Source: Clostridium cavendishii DSM 21758 (GTDB lineage: Bacteria > Bacillota > Clostridia > Clostridiales > Clostridiaceae). From it: 64,000 nucleotides of DNA. This document shows positions 33,619 through 43,940 of the stretch, piece after piece. The notes beneath the pieces are model-generated. The model did not search any database. It was given only the letters and a program-made list of their open reading frames with translations, and was not told the origin of the DNA. The stretch is taken from positions 142,883 through 206,882 of the forward strand of contig NZ_FQZB01000014.1 in NCBI RefSeq assembly GCF_900141845.1, read 5' to 3'. The stretch's first letter is position 1. Each line of letters starts with the position of its first letter. The position numbers were made by a program, and so were the translations under genes.

Positions 33619-36600
33619 TTATACTTTTACTAAAACATCATATTTTTCATTTGTTCCATAAGGAATGTATTCTCCTTCAAAAGGTACTCCATCTAAATAT
33701 ATCTCTTTTTTAGTACCTTTATAGCTGTTCTCAACTTTTATATTATATTCTGCTCCTTTATACTTATAATTTATTTCAAACCCTTCCCAAGAATTTGGAA
33801 TACATGGAGTTACATTAAAACCTTTTCCATAATGAGTTCTAAGTCCTAATATATCTTCTATTCCGACTTTATAGAACCATCCAGCTGCTCCGGTGTACCA
33901 ACTCCACCCACCTCTTCCAGCATGAGGTTCTTTTATATAAACATCGGCTGCTATTACATAAGGTTCAACCTTATATTTTTTTGCCTGTAACTCTGAACTT
34001 GTATGGTTTATAGGATTTATCATATTGTAATACTTCAAAGCCTTATCGCCTAAACCCAGTTTTGCAAATGCCATGATAACCCATACCGCTGCATGTGTAT
34101 ATTGACCTCCATTTTCCCTAACGCCAGGAACATAACCTTTTATATATCCTGGTTCTAACTTTGAGTTATTGAAAGGAGGTGCTAATAATAAAATAAGACC
34201 TAAATCTTCTTTTACTAGATTTGTTTCAACTGCCTCCATAGCTTCTTTTACTCTTGAAGGCTTACCTGCACCAGATATGATAGACCAACTTTGAGATAAT
34301 GAGTCTATTGAGCATTCATCGTTTTGAACTGACCCAAGAGGTGTTCCATCATCAAAATATGCTCTTCTATACCATCCTCCATCCCAAGCATTCTTCTCTA
34401 AATTTTCTTGCAAAAATACTTGTAGTTCTTCATATTTTTCTAAACTTTCCTTATCTTCTTTGTAACTACAAATCGATTTAAACTTCTCTAAAATATCATA
34501 TAAGAACCAACCAAGCCATACACTTTCACCCTTACCTTCATTTCCTACTGTACTCATACCATCATTCCAATCTCCACTCCCCATTAGAGGAATGTTATGA
34601 ATACCAAAGTTCAAACCCTTATTTAATGCCCTTATGCAGTGATCGTAAATAGTACCATCTTCTCTAGTTTCATCAACTATTGTGTATCTTTCATCTTCTC
34701 CATCCTCTAAAGGTGAATCTTTTAAATAAGGCATTCTTTCTTCCAAGATACTATAATCTCCAGTCCTTCTTATATATTCTCCTACTGCATATGGCATCCA
34801 TAATAAGTCATCTGAAAATCTAGTTCTTATTCCACTATTTACAACAGGATGCCACCAATGTTGTACATCCCCCTCTTCATATTGTCTCGCCGCATTTGTT
34901 AAAATCTGACTTCTTGTAAATTCGCTATTAAGCAATCCTAATGATAATGAATCCTGAAGTTGATCTCTAAATCCATAGGCTCCTCCAGATTGATAGAACG
35001 CTGTTCTTGACCAAAATCTGCAACTTAGATTTTGATACATAAGCCAACCATTAAGCATATGATCCATAGATTTGTCTGGAGTCTTAACCTTTATACTTCC
35101 TAAGAAATCATTCCAGTATTTCTTAGTTCTTTTTAACTCCTCTTCTATATAATTTATATCATTGCTGTTTTGTATTATTTGCTTTATCTTATCTAGATTT
35201 TCATTCTGACCTAAAACTACGACTATAGTTTTAGTTTCACCCTTTTTTAACTTAATTTTTGTAGCTGTAGCTAAACATGATGGGATTCCTCCACCTGATA
35301 CATTAGAAAGTTCATCTTCATTTAAAGCTAATGGATAATTCACTGTATTTTCTCTACCCAAAAACTCTAATCTGTCACCTGTGAAACTTTCATTTTCTCC
35401 ACCTACTATTTTTAGGTAAGCTTTACCTTTTCCAAAGAATTTACTATATGGATTATGTCCCCAGATGAATTTTTCCTCATTTTCTATATGAGTACTTATA
35501 TAGCTTTCACTATGCTCTTTAACTACTCCAAGTACAAGGTCTGCATAATAAAATGCTGTTAACTCTCTTTCTTCATCTAATAGATTTTCTAATTTCACTA
35601 TGTAATATTTAACAGACTCATCCATAGGACAAAAACATGTTAAATCACCCTTTATCCCGTCTACTTTATGAGTAAAATTTGAATAACCAAAACCATGTTC
35701 TATAATATATTCTCCATTATCTCTTAATGGTTTTGGAGTTATTGAAAAACTCTTTTTCTGTTTGTCATCCCTTATATATAGTGCTTCTCCTAAAGTATCT
35801 CTAATCCAATCATTGCTCCATGAAGTTATTTTATTCTCCCTCGAATTTCCCTGCCAAGTATATGAAGCTCCTGATTCAGATATATGAAAACCAAAATTAT
35901 TATTTGATATTACATTTACCCAAGGTGCCGGTGTTTGCTCACCATCTCTTAATATTATTTTGTAAGTATTATCTTTAGTAAAACCACCATATCCATTGAA
36001 GTAATCCAATTCTTGTTTTATAGAATCAAATTCATATGTATTAAATTCTGAATTACTAGCCTCATTAATTATACTCTGCTCATCTACATGACTTCTTTTG
36101 TTTCTATTAGCTGAAGTTTCATTAAAGGTTTTTTTGCTAATCTTATTCTTATCTTTAAGCTCCTTATGTCTATCTGAAACATCAAAATCTTCATCAGAAT
36201 CTTTATTTAATTTAATTCCACTTTGTTCTAAAAGACTTCCATTTTCAGCATAGAATACTAATCTTGATATAGCTATAATAAAGTCTCTTATCTCAGCAGA
36301 CATAGTTGTCTTTGAGTGAAGAAAAATACCACCCGGCTTATTCCAATTTTCTCTATCTAATGACCCATTTATAACTTCAGTAATTCCACCTTGTACTGGA
36401 TTATGGTAAGAGGTTTCCTCATCATTATAAATAACTAGATCATATTTTATACCTTTATTTCTAAGGTAAACATGAAGCGAAATAAGATTCCTTACTAAAT
36501 CAATATTTTCAACAGAATCGATTAAAAGTAATACTATAGGTAAATCCCCTGATATTCCATAACTCCATAAATCACACTGATGCTTATTTATCTCCTCTAT

Positions 36601-39600
36601 ATATGAGCTTCTTTCTTTTCTAAGAGGACTTAAAAATAATATATTTGATGCTATAGATTGATATAGATTGGCTTGGAAGGTCTTTATCCCCATATATTTC
36701 AACTCTATTAAAGTCCTTTCCTTGCTTCCTTTAAATACACTATCTATATATGTTTCATGTTTTGCTTTATTTGCTATACTAACAGCCTCTTCTCTATCAT
36801 CAGCTATACCTGTTATAAAACTTACAGTAACTTTACTCTCTGCTGGTATATTTACTCTAGCCCTTAAAGCTATTATTGGATCTAATACTATTCCTTGAGT
36901 ATTTTGAAGGGTAGCATCATTATCCATAGCTCTTGGATTTATTAAATCTCTGTTTCTACCAATAAAGTTAACTCTTGATGTTTCATAACTTAAAGAGCCA
37001 ACTAACTCACCCTCTATAAATGCAGTTTGAAATACAAATGGTTTCTTTTGACCTTTAGCTCTTGGTCTCCTATTTGCAAGTATTACTTTATTGTGTTCAT
37101 CATATTCAGTTATTATAAATAAATTTGAGAATGTTGGATGAACCACATCTGAACTATAAGTAGCAAGAGTTACCTCCATATAACTTGTTAGTTCTAAACA
37201 TCTATTACTTGAACTATTATTTTTTAAAGTTAGCTTTCTTACCTCTAAATTATCTTCATCACTAACCCCTATTTCCGTAGTGGTTTCTATATTTCCATCT
37301 TTTCTATAGAACTCTCCTTTATTTAATACAAACTTAACATCTTCTTCATCAGGAGTTACTCTAGTAGGTTCAAAAGTATTGCTCCAATATTCATTTGAAT
37401 TTAAATTCTTTATATATATGAAATTTCCATAACCCTCTTGAACTACGTCTTCCCTCCACCTGTAAATCATCATCTCATCCTTTTTAGAATATCCACATCC
37501 TGAATTTGTTAATACTGTTGAATATACTCCATTAGATAATGCAAGGACATTAGGACTTTCAGTTATGAAAGGATAGTTTCTTTCAAACATAACATCAGTT
37601 TGTGGCTTCTTTTCTGGAAGATCTATTTGGTTTTCTCTTGAGAATGTTATTTCTCTCTTAGTCCTTTCTTGAAGTAAAACTTCATAAGCCTTTACTTCTA
37701 CAATAGAGTGAAACCTTTTTTGAAGTATATTATCATTTAAAAAATTATCTAATGCCATAAATGACATACCTTCATGATGTACCATAAAACATTCTACTAC
37801 AGCCTTATCTTTTCCCTTTGGTATACGCTCTTCTGTAAAGTCTATAGCCTCATAAAAACCATATCTCCCCAACATACCCATCTTCTTAAATTCTTTTAGG
37901 TTGCCTATTACATCATTTGGCGCAAAACTAAGCGCCATAACAGAAGCATATGGTGCTACTACAAGTTCATCAACAAGACCTCTTTTTAATCCTATACCTG
38001 GTATACCAAAAGCCTTATATTGATAATTCATAGATATATCAAAATGATAAAAGGCTGATTCTGATATTCCCCAAGGAATTTTTCTCTTTTCAGCATAATT
38101 CTTTTGAGCTTTTATTACTGATCTATAAGTTGTATCTAATAATGTATTTTTATAACTCTTCATAATAAGTGGTGGCATAAAATATTCAAACATAGTACCG
38201 CTCCAAGATACTAAGCTATTTAATGAAAATGTATTAGTCATTGCCCTTCCAAGCTTAAACCAATGATCTTTGTTTATATCACCTTTTGCTATTGATACAA
38301 ATGAAGCTGTTCTAGCCTCTGACGCTAATAAATCATAATAACTATTTCCTAATGTATCATTTTCCATATCATACCCTATAGAAAATAGTTCCATATCCTC
38401 ATTGTATAGAACTGTGAAATCAGTTTCTTTTACCATCAAATCTAATCTATTTATAAGTAAATTTATTTCTTTATTTAATTCCTCTATCTCATATACCTTA
38501 AGTTCTTTATCTTTATATCTATTGACTTGTAATAACTTATTTTCACATTCTTTTTTTAGCTTATTAGTCCAATAGATATTTTCTTTTTCATAATTTTCTT
38601 CTATACTTTTTATTTTTTCTAATATTGAATTTAAAATATTTATAGTTACTACATCTTCATCGGTTTCATTTATTTTTGTTCTTTCATCTTCAAAAAACTC
38701 TTGATTAAGCTCTTCTTTAACTAAATCTAAAGTATCTAGTAATGCTACATAGTTTTTCTTTGATCTTATATTACTTTTTAATGAGTCTCTTAAAGCTTCT
38801 CTTATAACCCAAAGGTAACTTACTAAATTGCCACTATCAACTGTAGACACATACCTTGGATGTAATGGATTTTTAGTTTTTGTATCATACCAATTTAATA
38901 AATGTCCATGATATTTTTGAAGACTATCTATACTGTCTAATTCTTGTTTTAATCTTTCTATTACCTCTGAAATGTGAATATAACCTAAATCATAAGCAAC
39001 TATATTTGACATAAGCCCCATCCCAATGTTAGTAGGTGATGTTCTGCATGCTAACCCATTATTAGGATTACTTTGATAGTTATCTGCTGCTAAATAATTA
39101 TTTTCTTTATTAACAAAGTCTTCATAATAAGCCCATGTTCTTCTAGATATATTTCTTATAAAGTTTATATCATCTTTTTCTATAACTATAGTCTCTTGCT
39201 GTATAGGTTTTGATATCTCATTTGCTATAAATGGACTAAATATCCAAAGTAAACTTATTGGAATATTTATTATTCCAAGCTCTAATCCTTTAACAAAACT
39301 TATTATAAGTAGTCCCAAGCCAATTACTGATCCAACCCACATAAATCTAATATAAGAAGAAAGACCAGGCTTATGACTTTTTTCAACTTCTTCAGCAGTT
39401 TTCCATTTCAGCATATTCCTTTTGGATATGATTAACCTATAAAGTGTAGTAAAAATTGCATCTAACATATCTTTACATTGATTTGGTATAAAACTTATTA
39501 TGTAAAATATCTGTCTCAATGTTTTGAAACTACCTATAAATATGTTTTTAGGAGTTACTACTAAATCTGTAATGTTAAACAATATTGGTATTGCTACAGC

Positions 39601-41997
39601 AACTAAAGCTATAAAGCTTAAATTAAGTACATTCGAATATACCATAGCAAATACATACATACATATAACTATAGATGGTGCTAATAGGCTTCTTCTCAGG
39701 TTATCAAATATCTTCCATTTAGATAAAGTATTTAAATCCTTACTATTAATCCAAGGTAGTAATTGCCAATCCCCTCTTACCCATCTATGTAATCTCTCTG
39801 CACTTGCCTTATAAAAAGCTGGATATCCATCTATAAGCTCAATATCAGTAACCAATGCACATCTTGTATACGCTCCTTCTAATAAATCATGACTCAAAAC
39901 CCTATTCTCTGGTATTTTATCTTTTAATGTATTATAGAATAAATCTATATCTATAATTCCTTTACCTGTAAATATACCTTCTCCAAATAAGTCTTGATAT
40001 GTATCTGAAACTGCAGTAGTGTAAATATCTATTCCTGTCTCACCTGAAAACACTTTTGAAAATAATGTTTTATTTTTAGCTTCAACATCTACGCTTATCT
40101 TAGGCTGCATTATACCATAACCTCTTATAACCTTACCCTGTTTATCCATAACCCCTCTATTTAAAATATGCCCCATTGCCCCGATGAGTCTCTTACCTGT
40201 ATCTAAGCTTAATCTTGTATCTTCATCTAAAGTTATTATGTATTTTGCATCTTTTAAATTTTCTATGGAGTAACTCTTTATGTTATAACTATTCATTTCT
40301 CCCTTAAGTAGAGCCATAAACTCCATTAACTTACCTCTTTTTCTCTCCCACCCCATCCAAGTATTTTCACTTTCATTAAATTTTCTTACCCTATTAAAAA
40401 AATAAAAATGTGGATTTCTACTGTAGCCATACTTTTCATTTAAGCGTTCCGCTTCTTTTATTCCTCTTCTATTGATAACTTCATCTAATAGATTTTTTTC
40501 AACATCACTATCTTTAAAATCTGCTAAAATAGCAAAATAAATGTTTTGATCTTTATTACTTATATAATAAGTTTCCAACTTCTCCATTAGGTTAACTACC
40601 TTAGTTTCATTTTGAACCATAGCTGGAATAACTACTATAGTTTTATTTTCTTTTCCTATCCCCTTGCTTAAATCTAACTTTGGAATAAAGCTAGGTTTTA
40701 TGAGTTTACCTGTGCTCCAATTGACAAGGGCTGTAACAGCTTCACTTATTGGTACAAATAATATAAGAGCTAAAAGCACCCACTTCCACCACGCTATAGG
40801 CCCATTTATACCATATATCCAAAAGCCTATAATAGCTTCTACAAATAATGTAGCTAGCAAAATCAGAGTTATATAAAGGCCTGCATCAACATTACTAGTA
40901 AAAAACTTATCTTTCCTTGAAAGAGCCCCAAAACTCTTCTTAATTTCATCTACACCATCATCTATAATGTAATATCCAACATGGGATTTATATTCTTCAT
41001 CCTTAAGTCCCTTGCTTAAAGTACATAATGATAATATTTTCTTGGTAAGCTCTACTTCACTTATATTTATTCTTTTTGCAAGAACTTCTATATTATGTCT
41101 ATAATGATCCTTAGTTTCAAAATCCATTTTATTATAAATGCCACTAGGATCTTCCTTCAAAAGTTTTTCTACCTTTGATATTTTCGCAAAAACAAATTTC
41201 CACTCACAACTTGAAATAGTCCTTAAAGATGTTATATACCTTCCTATAGAAACTTGGAGTTTTCCTTCATGTTTGTGTTCCAAATATACCGCATCTTTTA
41301 TCCCTTCTGCATCAACTTTTGATGTTATCCATTCATAAATAGATTCATCATTTACAGAATTATCTCTAAGTAATCTTATTAATTTTTCAACTATTTCTGG
41401 AGAGAGTTTCTCATAAGTTGAATTAAGGCTACTAATTACTTCGTCTAATGTATTTTTTTTACTATGATAAGCTTCTATTAATATATCAGCTATTTTATCT
41501 GCTTTCTTTTTTTCTCCTTGTATATATCCAAGTTTCTCACATATTATTGATAGTTTTTCTATAATATTAATTCTAAGCATTAATGGTAATGCCCATAACT
41601 CGCCTAAAGTTAGTTCATCTCCATTTTTATAATTATTTATAAATATTATAAGTTTTTCTATATCTACCTTACCTTCATTAATCTCTATATATTCATGAGC
41701 TAAGCTGTAAATTCTAGGCCAAGAAATTTGATTTTCATCTTTATTTGAAGTTTTAACTACAACTTCTGCTAATGGCAAATTTTCAAAGTAGCTATAAGGC
41801 ATATTCTTCTTTATAGTCTTATATTCCTTTTCTATTAAATATATATTATCTAATAACCATTCAGCGGCTGTTACTACTTCAAATCTATCTCTTGCCTCAC
41901 TATTTATAAACTCATAATTGTTGAGTATTTTTTCATAACTAAAGTTTAAAGCTTTTAATACTATCTTTCTTGAGTTTATTGATTGCCTTACACTCAT
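33619..41997 (-). CDS. Cyclic beta-1,2-glucan synthase-type protein (GT84 + glycoamylase-like + GH94)
   Basis: 2792 residues, the size of Brucella Cgs/NdvB. Membrane helices near 370-440 and 780-930 flank a GT84 glycosyltransferase with TLDEDTRLSLDTG (acidic metal site, about 592) and RLHRWVRGDWQLLPW (Q/RxxRW-type, about 741). A glycoamylase-like middle follows, with PWGISESAFYHFD and MVHHEGMSFMALDNFL near 1400. The C-terminal GH94 phosphorylase-like part has PLMGSGDWNDGMSTVGNEG (catalytic Asp region, about 2476) and YTGAAGWFYKVG. It should build beta-1,2-linked glucan from UDP-glucose and adjust chain length. Whether the product is cyclic in a Gram-positive is open. Single-gene transcript. 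Confidence 0.88.
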   Translation of the reverse strand: MSVRQSINSRKIVLKALNFSYEKILNNYEFINSEARDRFEVVTAAEWLLDNIYLIEKEYKTIKKNMPYSYFENLPLAEVVVKTSNKDENQISWPRIYSLAHEYIEINEGKVDIEKLIIFINNYKNGDELTLGELWALPLMLRINIIEKLSIICEKLGYIQGEKKKADKIADILIEAYHSKKNTLDEVISSLNSTYEKLSPEIVEKLIRLLRDNSVNDESIYEWITSKVDAEGIKDAVYLEHKHEGKLQVSIGRYITSLRTISSCEWKFVFAKISKVEKLLKEDPSGIYNKMDFETKDHYRHNIEVLAKRINISEVELTKKILSLCTLSKGLKDEEYKSHVGYYIIDDGVDEIKKSFGALSRKDKFFTSNVDAGLYITLILLATLFVEAIIGFWIYGINGPIAWWKWVLLALILFVPISEAVTALVNWSTGKLIKPSFIPKLDLSKGIGKENKTIVVIPAMVQNETKVVNLMEKLETYYISNKDQNIYFAILADFKDSDVEKNLLDEVINRRGIKEAERLNEKYGYSRNPHFYFFNRVRKFNESENTWMGWERKRGKLMEFMALLKGEMNSYNIKSYSIENLKDAKYIITLDEDTRLSLDTGKRLIGAMGHILNRGVMDKQGKVIRGYGIMQPKISVDVEAKNKTLFSKVFSGETGIDIYTTAVSDTYQDLFGEGIFTGKGIIDIDLFYNTLKDKIPENRVLSHDLLEGAYTRCALVTDIELIDGYPAFYKASAERLHRWVRGDWQLLPWINSKDLNTLSKWKIFDNLRRSLLAPSIVICMYVFAMVYSNVLNLSFIALVAVAIPILFNITDLVVTPKNIFIGSFKTLRQIFYIISFIPNQCKDMLDAIFTTLYRLIISKRNMLKWKTAEEVEKSHKPGLSSYIRFMWVGSVIGLGLLIISFVKGLELGIINIPISLLWIFSPFIANEISKPIQQETIVIEKDDINFIRNISRRTWAYYEDFVNKENNYLAADNYQSNPNNGLACRTSPTNIGMGLMSNIVAYDLGYIHISEVIERLKQELDSIDSLQKYHGHLLNWYDTKTKNPLHPRYVSTVDSGNLVSYLWVIREALRDSLKSNIRSKKNYVALLDTLDLVKEELNQEFFEDERTKINETDEDVVTINILNSILEKIKSIEENYEKENIYWTNKLKKECENKLLQVNRYKDKELKVYEIEELNKEINLLINRLDLMVKETDFTVLYNEDMELFSIGYDMENDTLGNSYYDLLASEARTASFVSIAKGDINKDHWFKLGRAMTNTFSLNSLVSWSGTMFEYFMPPLIMKSYKNTLLDTTYRSVIKAQKNYAEKRKIPWGISESAFYHFDISMNYQYKAFGIPGIGLKRGLVDELVVAPYASVMALSFAPNDVIGNLKEFKKMGMLGRYGFYEAIDFTEERIPKGKDKAVVECFMVHHEGMSFMALDNFLNDNILQKRFHSIVEVKAYEVLLQERTKREITFSRENQIDLPEKKPQTDVMFERNYPFITESPNVLALSNGVYSTVLTNSGCGYSKKDEMMIYRWREDVVQEGYGNFIYIKNLNSNEYWSNTFEPTRVTPDEEDVKFVLNKGEFYRKDGNIETTTEIGVSDEDNLEVRKLTLKNNSSSNRCLELTSYMEVTLATYSSDVVHPTFSNLFIITEYDEHNKVILANRRPRAKGQKKPFVFQTAFIEGELVGSLSYETSRVNFIGRNRDLINPRAMDNDATLQNTQGIVLDPIIALRARVNIPAESKVTVSFITGIADDREEAVSIANKAKHETYIDSVFKGSKERTLIELKYMGIKTFQANLYQSIASNILFLSPLRKERSSYIEEINKHQCDLWSYGISGDLPIVLLLIDSVENIDLVRNLISLHVYLRNKGIKYDLVIYNDEETSYHNPVQGGITEVINGSLDRENWNKPGGIFLHSKTTMSAEIRDFIIAISRLVFYAENGSLLEQSGIKLNKDSDEDFDVSDRHKELKDKNKISKKTFNETSANRNKRSHVDEQSIINEASNSEFNTYEFDSIKQELDYFNGYGGFTKDNTYKIILRDGEQTPAPWVNVISNNNFGFHISESGASYTWQGNSRENKITSWSNDWIRDTLGEALYIRDDKQKKSFSITPKPLRDNGEYIIEHGFGYSNFTHKVDGIKGDLTCFCPMDESVKYYIVKLENLLDEERELTAFYYADLVLGVVKEHSESYISTHIENEEKFIWGHNPYSKFFGKGKAYLKIVGGENESFTGDRLEFLGRENTVNYPLALNEDELSNVSGGGIPSCLATATKIKLKKGETKTIVVVLGQNENLDKIKQIIQNSNDINYIEEELKRTKKYWNDFLGSIKVKTPDKSMDHMLNGWLMYQNLSCRFWSRTAFYQSGGAYGFRDQLQDSLSLGLLNSEFTRSQILTNAARQYEEGDVQHWWHPVVNSGIRTRFSDDLLWMPYAVGEYIRRTGDYSILEERMPYLKDSPLEDGEDERYTIVDETREDGTIYDHCIRALNKGLNFGIHNIPLMGSGDWNDGMSTVGNEGKGESVWLGWFLYDILEKFKSICSYKEDKESLEKYEELQVFLQENLEKNAWDGGWYRRAYFDDGTPLGSVQNDECSIDSLSQSWSIISGAGKPSRVKEAMEAVETNLVKEDLGLILLLAPPFNNSKLEPGYIKGYVPGVRENGGQYTHAAVWVIMAFAKLGLGDKALKYYNMINPINHTSSELQAKKYKVEPYVIAADVYIKEPHAGRGGWSWYTGAAGWFYKVGIEDILGLRTHYGKGFNVTPCIPNSWEGFEINYKYKGAEYNIKVENSYKGTKKEIYLDGVPFEGEYIPYGTNEKYDVLVKV

Positions 41998-42077
41998 CTA
42001 AGTCACCCTTCCTTAATTTTCATATACTCATGTAGCTTATTTTCCCCATAAAAGAAATTATTATTCTTTTTAGTTAT

Positions 42078-42178
42078 AAGTGAGAATCTAAATTTTAAAT
42101 TTAGTTATTCGAACCTGAGTAACTCTTAAAATTTTAATTTGCTTAGTATGAACCCACTCTGTAATAGTACTCATTTGA
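42078..42178 (+). repeat. Dispersed intergenic repeat, copy A
   Basis: Begins AAGTGAGAATCTAAATTTTA and ends AATTTGCTTAGTATGAACC plus an ACTCTGTAATAGTACT-like stretch. The same two blocks occur in the same order on the minus strand at 55762-55870, with the interior diverged. Confidence 0.6.
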
Positions 42179-42486
42179 ATATATATGGAAAGGAATTTTC
42201 TTTATTAATAAAAGTTTTTTTATCTTTCTCCTACAATATATTTTGTTATTATATGAAATTTATACTGTATCTAGTATGTAATATATTAAAAAATATTATA
42301 TAAGTTTTTAATATTAAATCTTAATTTATTAATTAAAAATATTACTGATTTATCTTCTTTTAAATGAATGTATAAATTAATTTCTGAAATTAAACTGCCA
42401 TCAATAAATTTATTAACTAAGTTTGAAAATTAAATAAAGATAATAATTAATAAGTAAATATAATTCATGATATTTTAAACACAAAA

Positions 42487-42527
42487 AATTAAGGCTACCA
42501 AAAAACTTTCGTTTTCAGTAACCTTAC
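42487..42527 (-). terminator. Terminator of the M18 aminopeptidase gene
   Basis: On the minus strand TAAGGTTAC ... GTAGCCTTA with an inner stem AAAAC/GTTTT and trailing TTTTT. Confidence 0.75.
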
Positions 42528-42560
42528 ATCTATATATTCTTTTTTATTTTCACTTTCTAA

Positions 42561-43856
42561 TTATAATTTATAAAATTCTTCAAATGATTTTATAACATAA
42601 TAATGATCCTTAACTGCCCCCAGCTCTCTTATTGAATGCATGCCAAGTATTGGTGTTCCCATATCTACTGACCTTATATTTAAGTGTGTTGATGATATTG
42701 GACCTATAGTTGATCCACCTCTTAAATCTGATCTATTTACAAACTTTTGAACTGGAACATTAGCTCTTTTGCATATCTCTTCATAAACAGCTAGCGAATC
42801 ACTATCTGTAGTATAACTTTGAGAAGCTGCTATTTTTATAACAGGACCTCCATTTAAAATCGGTCTTATAACAGGGTCATGTTTTTCTGAAACATTTGGA
42901 TGTACTGCATGAGCTAAATCTGCCGATATTAAAAATGACTTTGATAATGCTCTAAAGAAATCTTCTCTACCTTTTCCTTGACTTACTAATATTCTTTCTA
43001 ATAAACTTGCTAAAAGACTAGAATCTGCTCCTTGCTTTGTAGCACTCCCTACCTCTTCATTATCAAAACAAACTAATATATTAGTAGCCTTATTAACTTT
43101 AGTATTTGTTATTGCCTCTAATCCAGCATGTACCATACTTAAATCATCTAATCTTGATGAAGAGATAAATTCTTCATTAATTCCCATTAAACAACCTTTT
43201 TCATATTCATATGGGAATAAATCAAAATCTATTATATCTTCTTCCTTTACTTTTAATTCCTCAGCTATTAACTTTAATATATAATTTTCTTTTTCTAACT
43301 TCTGACTTAATAAACCTAATAAAGGTAGACAGTCTTTTTGCCTATTTATTTTAAAACCTTCATTTATATCCCTATTCATATGTATTGCTAAATTAGGTAT
43401 TATTAATAAAGGTTTGTTTATGTTTACCAACTTCATTTCAGGAAATAGTGGATTATTAGATCTTAAAGCCACTCTTCCAGCTAAACTTAGTGGTCTATCA
43501 AACCAAGTACTTAATATCGGTCCACCATAAACTTCAGTATTTAACTTTATATATTTTCCTTCTGCTAATACTTCAGGATTAGGCTTTAATCTGAATCCTG
43601 GGGAATCAGTATGAGCTCCTATTATCTTAAACCCATCTTCTTCTATTTCTCCATCACCTATTACAAAAGCTATAATAGCTGAAGAATTTTTAGTGACAAA
43701 ATATTTTCCGTTTTTCTCTAGCTTCCAAGCTTCATATTCTTGTAGCTCTTTAAAACCTTTATCTAATAATCTACTCTTTGTAGTTTCAACTGCATGAAAA
43801 GCAGTTGGGCTTTTATATATAAAATCTATAAGATCCCTAGCTATAGTTTTTTCCAT
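42561..43856 (-). CDS. apeB: M18 family aminopeptidase
   Basis: 431-residue cytosolic dizinc aminopeptidase. Motifs: GAHTDSPGFRLKP (zinc His and Asp), SSRLDDLSMVHAGLEA, CFDNEEVGSATKQGA (catalytic Glu and zinc Glu), SADLAHAVHPN and STIGPISSTHLNIRSVD, GMHSIREL near the end. Length and motif order match the family. GAGGGTG precedes the ATG. Likely role in peptide turnover. Confidence 0.95.
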   Translation of the reverse strand: MEKTIARDLIDFIYKSPTAFHAVETTKSRLLDKGFKELQEYEAWKLEKNGKYFVTKNSSAIIAFVIGDGEIEEDGFKIIGAHTDSPGFRLKPNPEVLAEGKYIKLNTEVYGGPILSTWFDRPLSLAGRVALRSNNPLFPEMKLVNINKPLLIIPNLAIHMNRDINEGFKINRQKDCLPLLGLLSQKLEKENYILKLIAEELKVKEEDIIDFDLFPYEYEKGCLMGINEEFISSSRLDDLSMVHAGLEAITNTKVNKATNILVCFDNEEVGSATKQGADSSLLASLLERILVSQGKGREDFFRALSKSFLISADLAHAVHPNVSEKHDPVIRPILNGGPVIKIAASQSYTTDSDSLAVYEEICKRANVPVQKFVNRSDLRGGSTIGPISSTHLNIRSVDMGTPILGMHSIRELGAVKDHYYVIKSFEEFYKL

Positions 43857-43940
43857 CTCTTATTTCACCCTCTTTAGAATTTTTAATTATAAGTTCTTAA
43901 ATTATTTCCTATTACCACTAATAAAATTACAACATATAGA

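Larger units (their letters stand above)
41998..42560. other. Long AT-rich gap upstream of the glucan synthase gene
   Basis: 560 bases holding the synthase promoter region, one copy of a dispersed repeat (42078-42178) and the terminator of the aminopeptidase gene (42487-42527). No coding sequence seen. Confidence 0.6.
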
